This document shows positions 13,575 to 26,160 of a stretch of DNA of 64,000 nt, in pieces. The stretch is from Warburgia ugandensis (taxonomy: Eukaryota > Streptophyta > Magnoliopsida > Canellales > Canellaceae). The translations under genes were made by a program, and so were the position numbers. The notes beneath the pieces are model-generated. The model had not been told where the DNA came from. It made no database searches and saw only the letters and a program-made list of their open reading frames with translations. Every line of letters begins with the position of its first letter. Position 1 is the first letter of the stretch. The stretch covers positions 33,502,949 through 33,566,948 of the forward strand of contig CP141136.1 of the NCBI GenBank assembly GCA_035236585.1. The letters are read 5' to 3'.

Positions 13575-13703
13575 CTATAGGTGAGGAAGAAGGTTCTTCA
13601 ACACCCTTGTCATCATCTCTTCCACATTGCTCATTGTTACTTTCTCCATATTGTCTTCGGGAGTATTTTGAGCTGCCTGTCTTGTGACTCTCTTTGGTGG
13701 CAT
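13575..13703 (-). pseudogene. gag N-terminal remnant, 42 codons
   Basis: On the minus strand, about 110 nt after the primer-binding site, an ATG at 13703 opens a 42-residue frame beginning MPPKRVTRQAAQ and ending in TAG at 13575-13577. The basic, proline-containing start followed by an acidic, methionine-rich stretch resembles the beginning of plant gypsy gag proteins. That resemblance plus its location just after the PBS is the evidence. No downstream gag continuation was found, so it is a truncated relic or a vestigial leader ORF. Confidence 0.55.
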
Positions 13704-13813
13704 CTATTCATAATTTCAATCAATCCTCTATACAACTACTTCTATCTTAATCTAGACTTGGATTATAATCTCTCTTTTGGACATATTTGTACTGTACTGT
13801 GACTGGATGAATC

Positions 13814-13825
13814 GCTCTGATACCA
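13814..13825 (-). promoter_or_regulatory. Primer-binding site for initiator tRNA-Met
   Basis: The minus strand reads TGGTATCAGAGC, complementary to the 3' end of plant initiator methionine tRNA. It lies two nucleotides after the LTR end at 13828. This fixes the orientation of the element as minus. Confidence 0.92.
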
Positions 13826-13827
13826 AC

Positions 13828-16800
13828 TGTGACGACCCGGCTTTTTGAAAACATGATTTGTAAAGTGTTTTGAAAGGCAGGGCCCTTAAGAGTGTAAAAA
13901 TTTTTCGCAAAACAAAGCAGCGGAAATTCTTTTCTTTAGAACTTGTTTTGAAAACCCAAGTCACCACTTCATATATAACATAAGTACAATTTGTGTACAA
14001 AATAAAATTCCATTGAAGGAATATACTTTTATTAAACTCAGGGATCCATCCGGTGGTTCACAAGATCTGACCAAATCTAGTACAATACTTGTCCAAATTA
14101 CATAATCCAAAACTCAAGCTCACCATACAATAAAACTCTCAACAAATAAAAATACATGTCTTCAAGGGTATACCTTGAAGATTATTCTCTTCAAGTCTTC
14201 TATAGTCTTCAGCTCCTAACTCTCCTTACCTGGATCTGAGATATTGCAACAAGTACAATATCTCGGCAAGCAATGCTTGGTAGGGGATTCAAGAAACATA
14301 ATAATTGACAATGTAATTCCAATCCTTCATAATCTCGTTATCCTCAAACATACTCTTTATTTTGTAAGTTATGTATATCTATATACATACATACCCTTCA
14401 TGGGTAAACCAATTAAATTTGTGAAAATAGTGAAATATCATTCCCAACTAAGCTGATCAATTCTCTTTATTTTGAGAATTTAGTATTACAGCTAATCTCA
14501 TACTGGGAATTTCCCTTCTTGGGAAACATTGGTAATATATAATTACCTAGCATTTCATTATGCTATAACATAAGGCATTTCACTATGCCTGTTCCCATAT
14601 GCATCATAGTGCAAAATAATCAGAAAGGTTGCTATGCTGCAGTCTGATCCGTACTAGCGCGCTCGGATAACTGCCCTATTCACCACTGATACCACGGTGG
14701 AAAATATTATGTCATTGCCCGTATGGGGGGGCAAGACTTTCACAATGGTGGCCTTCCCATAATTGCCACCACCCGACTTTTAGCCTCTCATTGGGCAAGG
14801 TATCATCATATCATCAAATTTCAAGGAGCGGGTGGCCAAACCCTCATAACTCCTCTAGCAATAGCATCCCCTAGGCTTATGCCTATTAAAACAAACTCAC
14901 AAGCCTCCAAGCTTGTATGTAAAATAGATTTCATATATATCAGACCATATGTCTGTTTACTTAGGGCTGAAATATTTTCTAGTTCCCTATTCACTTATAG
15001 TTTAGTCCTTAACCATCTTATAGGTGTTTGGTTGGATCATAAGGTTTTCAAGAGATTTACTACAAATATTATCATTACTCTTGTCAACATAAGATCATGA
15101 GTACAATCATGAATATCTCATGTAAATGCATTCATCAAATCCTCCTACCTTTAAGGATTGATCTCTTTTCCCCAATCTTCCGTGATCTTGACCGATGTAT
15201 GTAATCTGTACATCCATACATATTGTCAATATATAAATTATGAACAATCCTATTGATCACTAGATCTGATGTTTAGAATGATCTTTAGATCATTCATATC
15301 TAAGTATTTTTCTATCTCTAAGTCTTTTTATGTTCATCTCCTTGATCTTGATCTTTCATAGATCCTTTGATTGACAATCTACTCATGTTGATAAAGATCA
15401 AGGTCCTAGATCTTCTATCATCTAGTTCTTCTTTGATCTAAGTTCAGTTCTTGGATCATCCCTATGGAGGATGATCTTGGTTTTCTTCCTTGAATCATCT
15501 TTGATCAAGGGTTTGGATTATCTAATCTAATGAACTATAACAAGTATACTACTAAACATACATACTAAGTATAATATAGTGTTCTTATTCTTATTGTTCT
15601 TGATCATCCAAGATTTAATAGATCTTGTTTGATCATCCTTATCTTACTTATTGTTTTTATTAGGGTTAGGTAATTTACTAACCTTTTATGCTCTTATGAT
15701 TATTATTCAACCAGTTAATGTGCATGGTTGAAGGTAGCTTATTCAAGCCTAAATCTAGACTGCTCCTCTTATTTCCAATTGGCTAAGGCTTACTAGTTGA
15801 ATGGGTGAACACAAAGTGATTACTTCAATCCTCATGTAAGGAGGCGTTTAGACCTCACAAACGTCAACAGAAGGTAGGGGAAGAGCGAGGCTCTATTAGA
15901 TAACCCCCTTAACCACTATGTTCATCATTCACTAGAATGACCATAGCTCAACCTTTCATAAGGTTCCTATAAGCATGTTTACTCTAAGTACTCTTTCTAA
16001 TGGATTTTAATTAAGTCCATGAATATTTATAATGTCATTCATGGGGTTTATTATTCTTTTCCTAATTTGGGCTAAGGATTTGATAATCCTTATATTGTCC
16101 TACTAACTATAGCCCTTACTAATTAAGTCCAAAGTACTTCATTCTTATTTGTGTCATGAAACTCTACTTTCTCATTAGAATACATTTTTTATGTTTTATG
16201 CTCTTTATCTCATAACAAGTAAATCTACTACTAACATTCAACCATAAATGAATTATAAATTTAAAGCATAAAACTACCTAATTTAACATTCAATGAAAAT
16301 GAGGCAAGGTACTTAAATTAAATCTAGCACCTTATGATAAGAATGAACACATATCATACTAAACTCTAAATGTTATACTAGCATGCTTTATAACATAATA
16401 ACATAAAATGAAACTAATTATATTTACATTTTTAGAAACCTTTACTTATGATCCAATCATTTGATCTTAGATCTTTTCCTTTGATTAAGGACTTTAGTTA
16501 TATTTAGAGAATTTTCTCTATTAAGGTCAAAAGATCACATTGATCTATTTTTATCATAATCCATCCATGATTTCCTTGGATTTCATCATATAAACATTTA
16601 TTCTTTCCATCCCAAGGATCTGATCACACTTGATCACATTGATCAAGTGGGTCCCTTTGTAATTTTTTGGGTTTTTCTACCATAAAGGGTAGATCCCTTA
16701 ATATATCTCATATATATCCAATTTAAACATAGATATAACTTTATTTAAGTATTAGATCATTATTAAAACATGTTTCTAAGATCTGATCATCTCAGATCTT

Positions 16801-18558
16801 GAAAATCTATGTAATTGGAAACTTAATTCTTAAATACAGAAAGTTTTTATTGAATAACATGTCCTTTTTATTATTCCATAAGAAAATAGAGGTTTCAAGC
16901 TTTCCATAGCTTCTTTCCGATCTCAATTTGGAGTTCAGATGACTCGAACTGATCTGGAAGTTCACAGTCCTTCCTAGGGCCTAGACTTGATCTGGGCCCA
17001 AGGAAGGGACGGCCCAGATTAGTCGGGCGGAAAGACAGGCGGAACGAACCGAGCGGAACGAACCAGGGGTCGTCGGGCGCGTCCGCTGGGAAGAAACGCC
17101 TAGGCGTGACTGCGGGACGTCCACAGACGCGGACGGGACGAGCGGAACGCCCGTCGTCCGCGCGCCCGCAAACCGGGCTGTCGCTGGGCGCGTCCGCTCG
17201 TCATTTCTATGGACGCGCCTTCTTTGCACTTGATCCGACGCCCCACGCGTATCGCACGCACCGTTCCGACGGTGCGTCACGCGGGCGTCTTGGGCGTCGT
17301 CTGATCTGGAGATCGGACAGTCCCTTCTGGACCGTCCAATCAATCCTCTTGCAATTGAGGGCCCAAAAGGTCTCTGATTTTGATGAAACTTCTACCCTAG
17401 GGGTTTTGGACCCTTCTGGATCGATTGGTACAGTCAGATTTCTCATCTGAGCACTCCATCATCCCTAATTAAGGGCTCTGTTGTTGACTTTATTTTTATC
17501 TTTTTATTACCAAAATTAATTACAGTAAAATAAAAATTACATAAAACAATACTAAAAATATATGAAAAGGATTTCCACTTACTTGATTGGAGAGAAAACC
17601 TGATTTATATGCCCAATTTAAAAAAATACCTTGTTGATGAAGATATAGCCTAAAATCCACCTTTCTTGCAAATACCGTTGTTTGAACCGTTGGATCTTGA
17701 AATTTCTTTGGGGGTTTTGTAGAATAGATGTGTTGGGATGTTTTGGACGGTGAAATTTATCAAATTAGATCAAGAACAGAGTGCCTAATTGAATTTAGGT
17801 CTCTTGTTCTAATCTAAAAAGAAAAACAAGTTGGAAAGAGATCTAGCTCTTGGAAATTTTGGGGTTTTGAGAGGGATTCTAGATCTAATTTTTCAAGGAG
17901 ATTGAAGATAATTTCGTGGGGATTTTATGAGGATTTTTGGGGTTGTATTTATAGGCATTTTGGGTCTTTTTCCATGATTATAATATGTTATTTTTTTAAT
18001 ATAAAATGGCATGAAAGTCTTCAATGCTCCCATGCCTAACTTTTCTTCCCCATGACTAGCTGATCTTTGTTGACCCATGTTTCACATGGGCTGCTGATCA
18101 AATTGGTTGTTGGGGACGTGGTGGTCCCCATGTGGACCCCACATGGTGTAAAAAGTCTGTTTTGCCCTTTATGCATAAAACTTTGGGTTTTATTCCCATG
18201 ATCTCGGATTTGAGTGTACTTAGTGGCGTTGGATTCGTATTTCTCAGTACATTCTAAATTTTGATGTTTCATATTTTGATTTTTGGAATATTTTGATTTT
18301 TGGGTAAAATTACTATTTTACCCCTTTTGTCCAAAAAATGAAAAACTTAAGGATTTCTCATCCGAATTCGAAATTTGTGGTGCTTATAGTCATTTTGAAG
18401 GGTTTGCTAATTTTAATTTCAATTTTACATGCCTTATATTTGATTATACTTTTATAAAAAGTATATTTTAAATAACCCTAATATTTCAGCCCGAAATATC
18501 TAAAACTCAAACTTTATTGATTTTTCTCAATCAATTTACAAAAATTGGGGTTATTACA
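13828..18558 (-). mobile_element. 5' LTR, about 4.7 kb, of the LARD-like retrotransposon
   Basis: Read on the minus strand it begins TGTAATAACCCC (18558) and ends GGGTCGTCACA (13828), giving the TG...CA ends of an LTR. It is followed by a PBS. It is homologous along its length to 21239-26160 on the opposite strand. A TATA box (TATAAATA on the minus strand, 17946-17953) lies about 600 bp into the LTR, and a GC-rich block (about 16980-17340) lies about 600 bp further in. Open frames in the GC-rich block and near 14723-15100 are not conserved between copies and are not genes. The flanking 5-mers CCAAC and CTAAT are not identical. Confidence 0.88.
17946..17953 (-). promoter_or_regulatory. LTR TATA box
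   Basis: TATAAATA on the minus strand, at the same relative place as 21815-21822 in the other 4.9-kb LTR. It is the likely Pol II promoter element of the LTR. Confidence 0.65.
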
Positions 18559-20169
18559 CTAATCGAGCGCAAGAAGGATGCCGACAAAAGCTAGAAAGGA
18601 GATTGTGATGTATGTCAAAATAAGTTGGGGGATGTACGCCATAAGGGTTTTGAAAAATCTTAGTAGATTAGTTCTGATTGGGTTATTTATATCGATCCAA
18701 AAGTGAGATGCTTATGTTGTGCTATAGATTATATGCTTTAACATAGTGATTAAGTCTACACTTTTGGATGAGAGAGATCTTGAATGTATATTGCACAATA
18801 ATCTCAATCTATGCATGGACTAGGGAGAATCCCAACTAGAGAGGATAAGAGGGTGTTTAACACAAAGAGCTTGTATCTCGTCCATGGGTGGTGATGCTCC
18901 TATTTAGCACATCCTCCCTGGAATGCACAGATAAAGGTCACTTGTTTTGCTAAGCGTGAATGTTATTAATCATGCAAGTAAGATATATATAATTAATGGA
19001 AAGGATCTTGAAAAAGTCATACTAAAGTAGGTGCATGGATGAATGGTTTAGATTAAAGTTCAACAGATATTTGATATACTAATATCTTAGGATTAGCAAC
19101 TAAGTTTATGACTACGCTAAATTTTAAATACTTGAGATCTACCTTGAATCTCCATTTAATGCCTAGGATCATCCAGGACTTTCATGGATGTTGTGATAAG
19201 ATGTTATTGAATATTAAGACCTAGGAGAGTGTCGAACAAAAGAGTACTGCACTCTCATCAAAAGGAAAATTTAAGAATGTATGTATGTGAATCTAAGCAA
19301 GAGAGACACCACCACTTTGCATGGGGCACCATGCACCATGTCCACCACCTTGCATGCACATGGTGGAGGGTAACATGTAGGGTGGCCATGTGCAAGAAGT
19401 ATGTGTGGGTATGTATGTGTGTGTCCCATGAAGATCCTGGTAGAAGGATCATGTACCCAATTTGTGTAGTATTAAGTGTATAGTTTGGATGAATGAAGAT
19501 CTTCTTAGTTGATCGAATGTATAATTAGATCTAGATTAAGATTAAGATTAGAAAATAAATTATGTTATTGTTTTTCCTCTTATAAGACTCATGATGCATG
19601 TTAGTTTTGAGGTTGGATTTGCTATTTGATCTTTTATACGTCTTATATCATGTTTGTTATCTCTTAGTTTTGCATGAACAGTTGAGATTTAATGACATAT
19701 GATCTATTTGATATGCTTGAGATTTCAGCCTGATCAATGAGATTTATGTGAATAATTGTATTTTCAATGATTTTGATTAATTATATGTTTTAGCTATCAT
19801 GGAAATTAAGTTTTTGTATTATTTGAATTTTAGCATGTTTTCATATAGTTGGAGAGTTAGCTTCTTTTGCTTTGACATGAAAATCCATGATGATAGTATG
19901 CATGATTTAAAGTATATGATCTCATGATTGACTATGATAAATTAGCAAGACATGATACCTGCTAAATGTAGATTTTTGCAAAGTTTCTAAAATTAGAATG
20001 TTATTATTCTATAATGCATCTTTAGAAACATTGTTATGACCAATGAAAGGGCAATGTTTTGAAAAGTAAAGTTTTGGTAACTTAAACTTATTAAAGTTGA
20101 AAAAAGAATTTGGGGTATGATGATAATCTAGATGCATGATTTTAATAGGCTAAAGGGCCTGGTGGCCCT
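18559..20169. other. Stretch without a recognisable gene, between the LARD-like LTR and Athila-like gag
   Basis: No convincing coding sequence. The part next to 20170 is probably the untranslated leader, and further left perhaps 5' LTR, of the Athila-like element that begins there. This is inferred only from position. A GT/AC-rich stretch with overlapping open frames on both strands near 19230-19480 looks like chance. Confidence 0.4.
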
Positions 20170-21238
20170 ATGCACAAGTTGGCCTCCTAACATATTACAG
20201 TCTAGAAAGAGAGGCTTCGTACCTGCATATCGAGGAATTCCTTGATATTTGTGCTACATTCAAATTCCAAAATTTGTCAGATGATTCTATTAGACTTAGG
20301 TTGTCTCCCTTCTCATTGAAAGATAAGGCCAAATTATGGCTGAATTCTTTAGAGGTTGGTTCCATCATAACATGGTACTAGTTATTTAAAAAGTTCTTGA
20401 ACAAATTTTTCCTCGTACATAAAACCAATCCCCTTCATAGGAAGATCATAAACTTCTAGCAAAGAGAAGATGAGCAATATTATGAGTACTGGGAAAGGTG
20501 AAAAGAATTGCTATAGAAGTGTCCCCATCATGGTTTTGAAAAATGATGGCAAGTTTAGTACTTTTATGAGGCACTTACACTTCAAAATAGAATGACGGTA
20601 GATGCAGCTAGTGGAGGGATCCTTATCATGAAAAGTGAAACAAAGGCATGAGAATTTTCTAAGACTTCAGCTAAAATTCCCAGCGACAAGACTATTCAAA
20701 TTGACAAGATCATAATTTCCAACTTCAAAAGAGAGGAGACCTACATGAAATAGGTGTGACCACGGACATGTCATATCAGTTTGACTCCTTAGCTGGATGA
20801 GTGGACAAGATAGAAAATATGTTTCAGAAAATTGATGCAAAACTTTCCTTCATGGCTAATAGTGCATCCATGAAACCTCCACAAGAAGTCTATTCTATTT
20901 GTTCCAACCCTATGCACTTAACGTCAGCTTGTCCATCTAATAGAGCATTTCCTAAATATCTTCTAGAATAAGTAGATGCTATGAATACATACCACAACCC
21001 TAGCAATAATCCTTATTCTAAGACCTATAATCTAGGATGTGCTAAACATCCTAACTTTTCATGGACCAAGAACACGCACCAGGGAGGTCCATCTATGAAC
21101 CCCCTACACAAAACTTTCCTAGAGTTTCATTTTCCCAGTAGCCACCTAGTTTTCAGCTTCCTTAGCAACTAAAGAAACTAACCTTTAAAGAAAATGTGCT
21201 ATTATTTATGGAGAGATCCCTTAAACAACAAGAAGAGA
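20170..21238 (+). pseudogene. Athila-like Ty3/gypsy gag, 5' part, split at 21239
   Basis: Capsid-type sequence can be read despite stops: HIEEFLDICATFKFQNLSDD, then a FSLKDKAKLWLNSL stretch typical of plant gypsy gag near 20310. This is followed by a CS..HLTSACPS zinc-knuckle-like segment near 20900 and a NPYSKTYN...HPNFSW stretch near 21010-21065, which is characteristic of Athila/Tat gag. Known role of the family: virus-like particle formation by the retrotransposon. The frame is cut at 21239 by an LTR and continues at 26161. Confidence 0.88.
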
Positions 21239-24200
21239 TGTAATAACCCCAATTTTTGTAAATTGATTGAGAAAATCAATTTAGTTTGAATTTTTAGAAT
21301 TTTAGGGATGGAATATTAGGTTATTGGAAATTATCTTTTTATAGAGATTAAAACATTATTTAAAAATTAGAAATTATGAATGTACTAAAAAAATCGATCA
21401 AAATGACACAGTACGTTCAATTCCGACTTAAAATGAAAATTCCCTAATTTTCTCTATTTTTATAAATAAAAGGGTAAAATGATAATTTTACCCATAACCA
21501 AGATCTAAGATATCAATATTTAGAATGTACTCATAAATACGATTCCAATGCAACTAAGTACACTCAATTCTGAGTTAGTAAGAATAAATTCTATTTTTCT
21601 CCATTTTTTGTGAATAAAAGGGCAAAATGGTCCTTTCACACCTTCGTAGGGCCCACAAATGAATCCAACAGCCAAAAAACATGTAATGAGTGGTCAAACA
21701 ACTACCAACTAATAGTGGAGAAGGAGGTAGTAGTGGAGGATCCAATGTTAATTTAATATTCAAAAGAATTGAAACATAATTATTACAAGTAATGATGAAA
21801 ATTTCAAAAACATCTATAAATACACCCCCAAAAATCCTCCAAAAAATGTTCATTAAAATTCCCATGAAATTATCTTTCTTTCCTTGAGAAACCAGATCTA
21901 GCTTCATTACCAAATTTCCCAAAAATCTCTCTTCTTCGACTTTCTCTCTCCTCTCTCTAGATTGGAACAAGAGATCTAAATTTAATTAGGCACTCTGTTC
22001 CAAATCAAATCTCACCATTCATATTGTCCTATACCATCTTATCTACAAAAACCCATAAGAAATTTCAAGATCCAATGGTGCAATCAACGACGAATCACAA
22101 AACAAACGGATATCATGCAATCTTATCTTCAACGGGATAATTCTTTAAAATTGGGTTGCAAAACCTAATTTCTTCTCCAATCATGTAGGTGGAAACTCTT
22201 CACATACTTATTTCATGTTAGTTTATATAATTTTCATTTTTTTGAAATTAATTTTAGGTTAAAAATTATAAAAATCAAGCATGGATAAGAACCCTTCATT
22301 TCTATATGATGGAGGGCTCAAATGGAAAATCTGAGCTGTCTAATTGATCTAGAAGGGTCCAAAATCCCTTTCATAAAATTTTATTGAGTTTAGGGCTATT
22401 AATTGAAGGGGATTTGATTGAATAGTCCAAAACGGACTGTCTGATCTCCCTTAAGAGATTGGACTACCGGGACACAGCACGGAAACGCACCCTAAGGGAG
22501 TGTCTCCGCGCGCATGCAATGACATTTTGACGGAACGACATGCCGAGCGACGTGGTCCTGGGTGGTACATTTTCACTGCATCCCAGTGACGGGAGCATGG
22601 CTCGCTCTGCCCAACTAGACCCACTGCTCGACTTGATCTAAGCTTGTCGTTCTATTGGGCCCAGATCAAATCTAGACCCTCGAAACAACTATGAACTTCA
22701 ATGTTCAATTACGGAGTCATCTGAACTCCAAATCAAGATTGGAAAGAAGCTATGGAAAGCTTGTAATGTCTATTTTCGTTTCAAATCATAAAATTGATCA
22801 AAATCTTTAAGAAACTTTCTGTTTTAAGGAAATAAGCTTCCAATTATTATGATCTTCAAGATCTGAGATGATCAGATCTTGGGGATCTGATTTAATGATG
22901 AAATAATGTTGAAATAAAGTGAATTCTATGATTTATTTTGATAGATCTAAGATAAATTGAGGAATCTACCCTTTATGATAGAAATACCTTAAAAATACAA
23001 AGGGACCCACTTGATCAATGAGACCAATCATGATCAGACCCTTTGGATGGGTTGTATGAATAGGATTATGAGGAAATTTAGTGAGATCATGGATTAAATG
23101 TGACAAAAACAAGTGAATATGATCTTTGAATCTTAATGAAGTAAAAGCCTTAAATGTAATTAAAAGCCTTGATCTAAAGGAAAAAATCTAAGATCTAATG
23201 ATTGGATCATAAGTAAAAGTTTCTAATAATCTTAATCTAATTAATTTACTTGTCTTTAATTATCTTAGGCCATGTGAGTTTGAATTTGAGATTTTAGCAT
23301 GATTCCATTAGATTACTAGTAAAATTTCATGTATTTCATAACTTGGGATAATGCTAGTTTAAGTATAGTTTTATTCCATTAGGTTAAGTTACATTCATAG
23401 AAAGCATGTTAGTATAAATGGTTGTTAAATTTATATTGGAGTTAAGCTTTAAATTTTATGAGTTACTTGTTATCAAATTTTATTAGTAGATTCAAATGTT
23501 AAGTAGTTGTTGAGATATAATAAGCATAAATCACCAAAATATAATCTAATTGAAAATTAGAGTTTCATGAACACCTAAAAGGAAGGAATGACTTTGACTT
23601 AACATTAGTAAGGGCTATAGTTAGTAGGACAATATAAGGATTCTCAAATCTTTGGCGTAAACTAGGAGAATAATAGACCCCATGAATGACATTTTAAATG
23701 TTCATGGATTTAATTAAAATCAATTAGAAAGATTACTTCGAGTTAAAATGCTTATAGGAACCTTATGAAAGGTTGAGCTAATGCCACTTTAGTGAATGCT
23801 GAACATGGTGGCGAAGGGGGTTCTCTAATAGATCCTCACTCTTCCCCTACCTTCCGTTAATGTTTGTGAGGTCTAAACACCTCCTTACATAAGGATTGAA
23901 GTAACTACTTTGTGTTCAGCCATTCAACTAGTAAGCTTTAGTCAATTTGAAATAAGAGGAGTTGTCTAGACTTAGGATGAAATAAGCTATCTTCAACCAA
24001 TAAAATATTAACTGGTTGAATAATAATAATAATAATAATAAGAGCATAAAAGGTTTGCAAATTATCTAACCCTAATAAAAATTGCAAGTAAGATAAGGAT
24101 AATCAAACAAGATCCATGGGATCTTGAATGATCAAGAATAATAAAAGAAATAAATACTTCTTGATGATGATATATATTACTTGCAATTTAGATCAAATAG

Positions 24201-26160
24201 AATAGAAGATCTTAACCCTTGATCAAATATGATTCAAGGAAGACAACCAAGATCATCCTCCTTAAGGATGATCAAACAACTAAACTTAGATCAAAGAAGA
24301 ACTAAATGATAGAAGATTAAGCTGTTGATCTTTATCATCAAGTATAAATTGTTGATCAAAGGATCTGTGTAAGACCAAGATCAAAAAAAGAAATACATAA
24401 AGACTTAAATAGATCTGGAAGATTAGAAGATCCTTCTAACCTTCAAATCTATTGATCAATACTATCTGAGGAAGATAAATCATGATAGGACACAAGATCT
24501 AGATTCTTTATATCCAAGGACAAGATTAGACAAAGAATATAGATAGGATAAAAAAATATAGAATTATTTAGATTGTATAAATATTGATAGTATGTATGGA
24601 TTTACAGATTTCATACGCCAATCAGGATCATGGAAGATTTGAAGAGATGAATCACTACTTGAAGGTAGGAGGATTTTATGAATGCATCTACATGAGAAAT
24701 ACATATTAAATACACGATCTTGTGTCTAGAAATATTGACAAGTGTAATGTAAATACTTGTATTAAACCCCTTGGGAACTCTTATGATCCAATCAAAATAC
24801 ATATGAAATGGTTAAGTTAGAATGGAGGAAAAACCCTAAGTGAATAGGGACCTAGAAGGTATTCCAACCCTAGATAAACAGACAACTTGTCTGATAAGTA
24901 TAAAATCAATACATGGGAATCATTCATATAGAATGATGATTCCTAAACTTATATAAACATGGGTATCATTCATTGTAAATGATGATCCCTAAGTTTGAAG
25001 TGAAATCCTATCCTCGGTATAAGAATACCAAAATGCGAGGATGATGATATAAACAGATAAGTAAAAGAATACTTTATATACAAGCAAGTAGGCTTGTGGT
25101 TTTTGTTTTAAATAGGTGTATGCCTGGGGATGCTATGCTAGGAGGGTTATGAGGGTTTGGCCACCCATTTTCTAAAATGTGATATATGTGATGATACCAT
25201 GCCCAAAGAAAGGCAAAATGTCGGGTGGGGCCATTATGGGATGCCACCAGTGTGACGGTTTGTCTACCCATATAGCCATGACAGATATGATTTTCCACAT
25301 TTGGTATCCGTGGACTATGAAAGCAGTTATCTGAGAGCGCTAGTACGGATCAGACTGCAGCATAGTAGTCCTTTGAGTATTTGGCATTATGTTGCATGGC
25401 ATAATGAGATGCTAATACTGCCCAAATGAGGGAGTATTTTCTAGCAGAGTCTGGATGATTGATCAACTTAGTGTGTCTGAGTGTGACTATTGATATTTGA
25501 GATATTAACTAATTTTCATGGTTTTGATATATATATATATATATATACGACATATATAGTATGTATGTATAAGGATGTACATATATAACAAAGTAAAGAG
25601 AATGATTCATGAGTATGAATAATGGGATTATGAAGTATTAGGATTATATTGTCAAATTATTATGCTTCTTGAATCTCCTACCAAGCTTAGTTTGCTATGA
25701 TATTGTAAATTTTTGAATGTTTACAATATCTTAGATACAAAGAAGGAGAATTAGGAGCTCAAGACTTAAGAAGACTTGGAAGAATAATCAATCAGGGTAT
25801 ATCCCTTGAAGACATGTATTTTTATTTGAGAGCATTATAATGTATTGAGAGTTTTTATTGTATAGTGAACTTTGAGATTTGGATTATGTAATTTGGACAA
25901 GTATTGTACTGATACCCTAGTTGTACTATGAACCACGGGATGGATTCTGGAATTTAATAAAAGTATATTCCTTCAATGAAATTTTATCTTGTACAAAATT
26001 GTACTTATGTTATGTATGAAGTGTTGACTCAGGTTTTACAAAACATGTTATAAAGAAAAGAATTTACGCTACTTTGTTTTGCAAAAAAAATTTACTATTA
26101 AGGTGCCCAGCCTTTGAAAAATGTATTACAAAATGTGTTACAAAAACCTGGGTTGTCACA
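21239..26160 (+). mobile_element. 4.9-kb LTR (probably solo) inserted in the Athila-like gag
   Basis: Begins TGTAATAACCCC and ends GGGTTGTCACA. Along its length it resembles the minus-strand LTR 13828-18558. No internal region, PBS or second LTR is attached on either side; instead the gag of the host element runs up to one end and continues from the other. That is the signature of a solo LTR left by LTR-LTR recombination. A TATA box lies at 21815-21822. Flanking 5-mers AGAGA (left) and GTAGA (right) match at only three of five positions, so the target duplication is poor or has mutated. An (AT)n run sits at about 25527-25549. Confidence 0.85.
21815..21822 (+). promoter_or_regulatory. LTR TATA box
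   Basis: TATAAATA followed by a C-rich run, in the same context as the minus-strand copy at 17946-17953. It lies about 580 bp from the LTR start. Confidence 0.65.

Larger units (their letters stand above)
10002..13827 (-). mobile_element. Internal region of a non-autonomous, LARD-like LTR retrotransposon
   Basis: This 3.8-kb stretch lies between a polypurine tract and a primer-binding site but carries no recognisable protease, RT or integrase. Apart from a 42-codon gag-like start near the PBS it is extremely AT-rich. It is filled with short direct duplications: period about 39 bp near 10376, 63 bp at 12103-12229, 29 bp near 12944, 25 bp near 13141, and an irregular ~33-46-bp array with TAATGAGTT/ACTCTTTC at 13200-13480. 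An (AT)n run lies near 10885. The layout matches a large retrotransposon derivative that would need enzymes supplied by another element. Confidence 0.75.

Noticed and set aside
14723..15100. 125-residue open frame
   Set aside because: Antisense within the LTR. The counterpart in the other LTR copy is open only partly and there is no domain.
16981..17450. Open frames of up to 120 residues on both strands
   Set aside because: GC-rich block inside the 4.7-kb LTR, arginine-rich low-complexity translation, and not conserved as a frame in the homologous LTR at 21239-26160.
19229..19483. Overlapping open frames on both strands rich in His, Cys and Thr
   Set aside because: Caused by a CACC/GTGTG-rich stretch. 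There is no domain and it sits in a probable retrotransposon leader.
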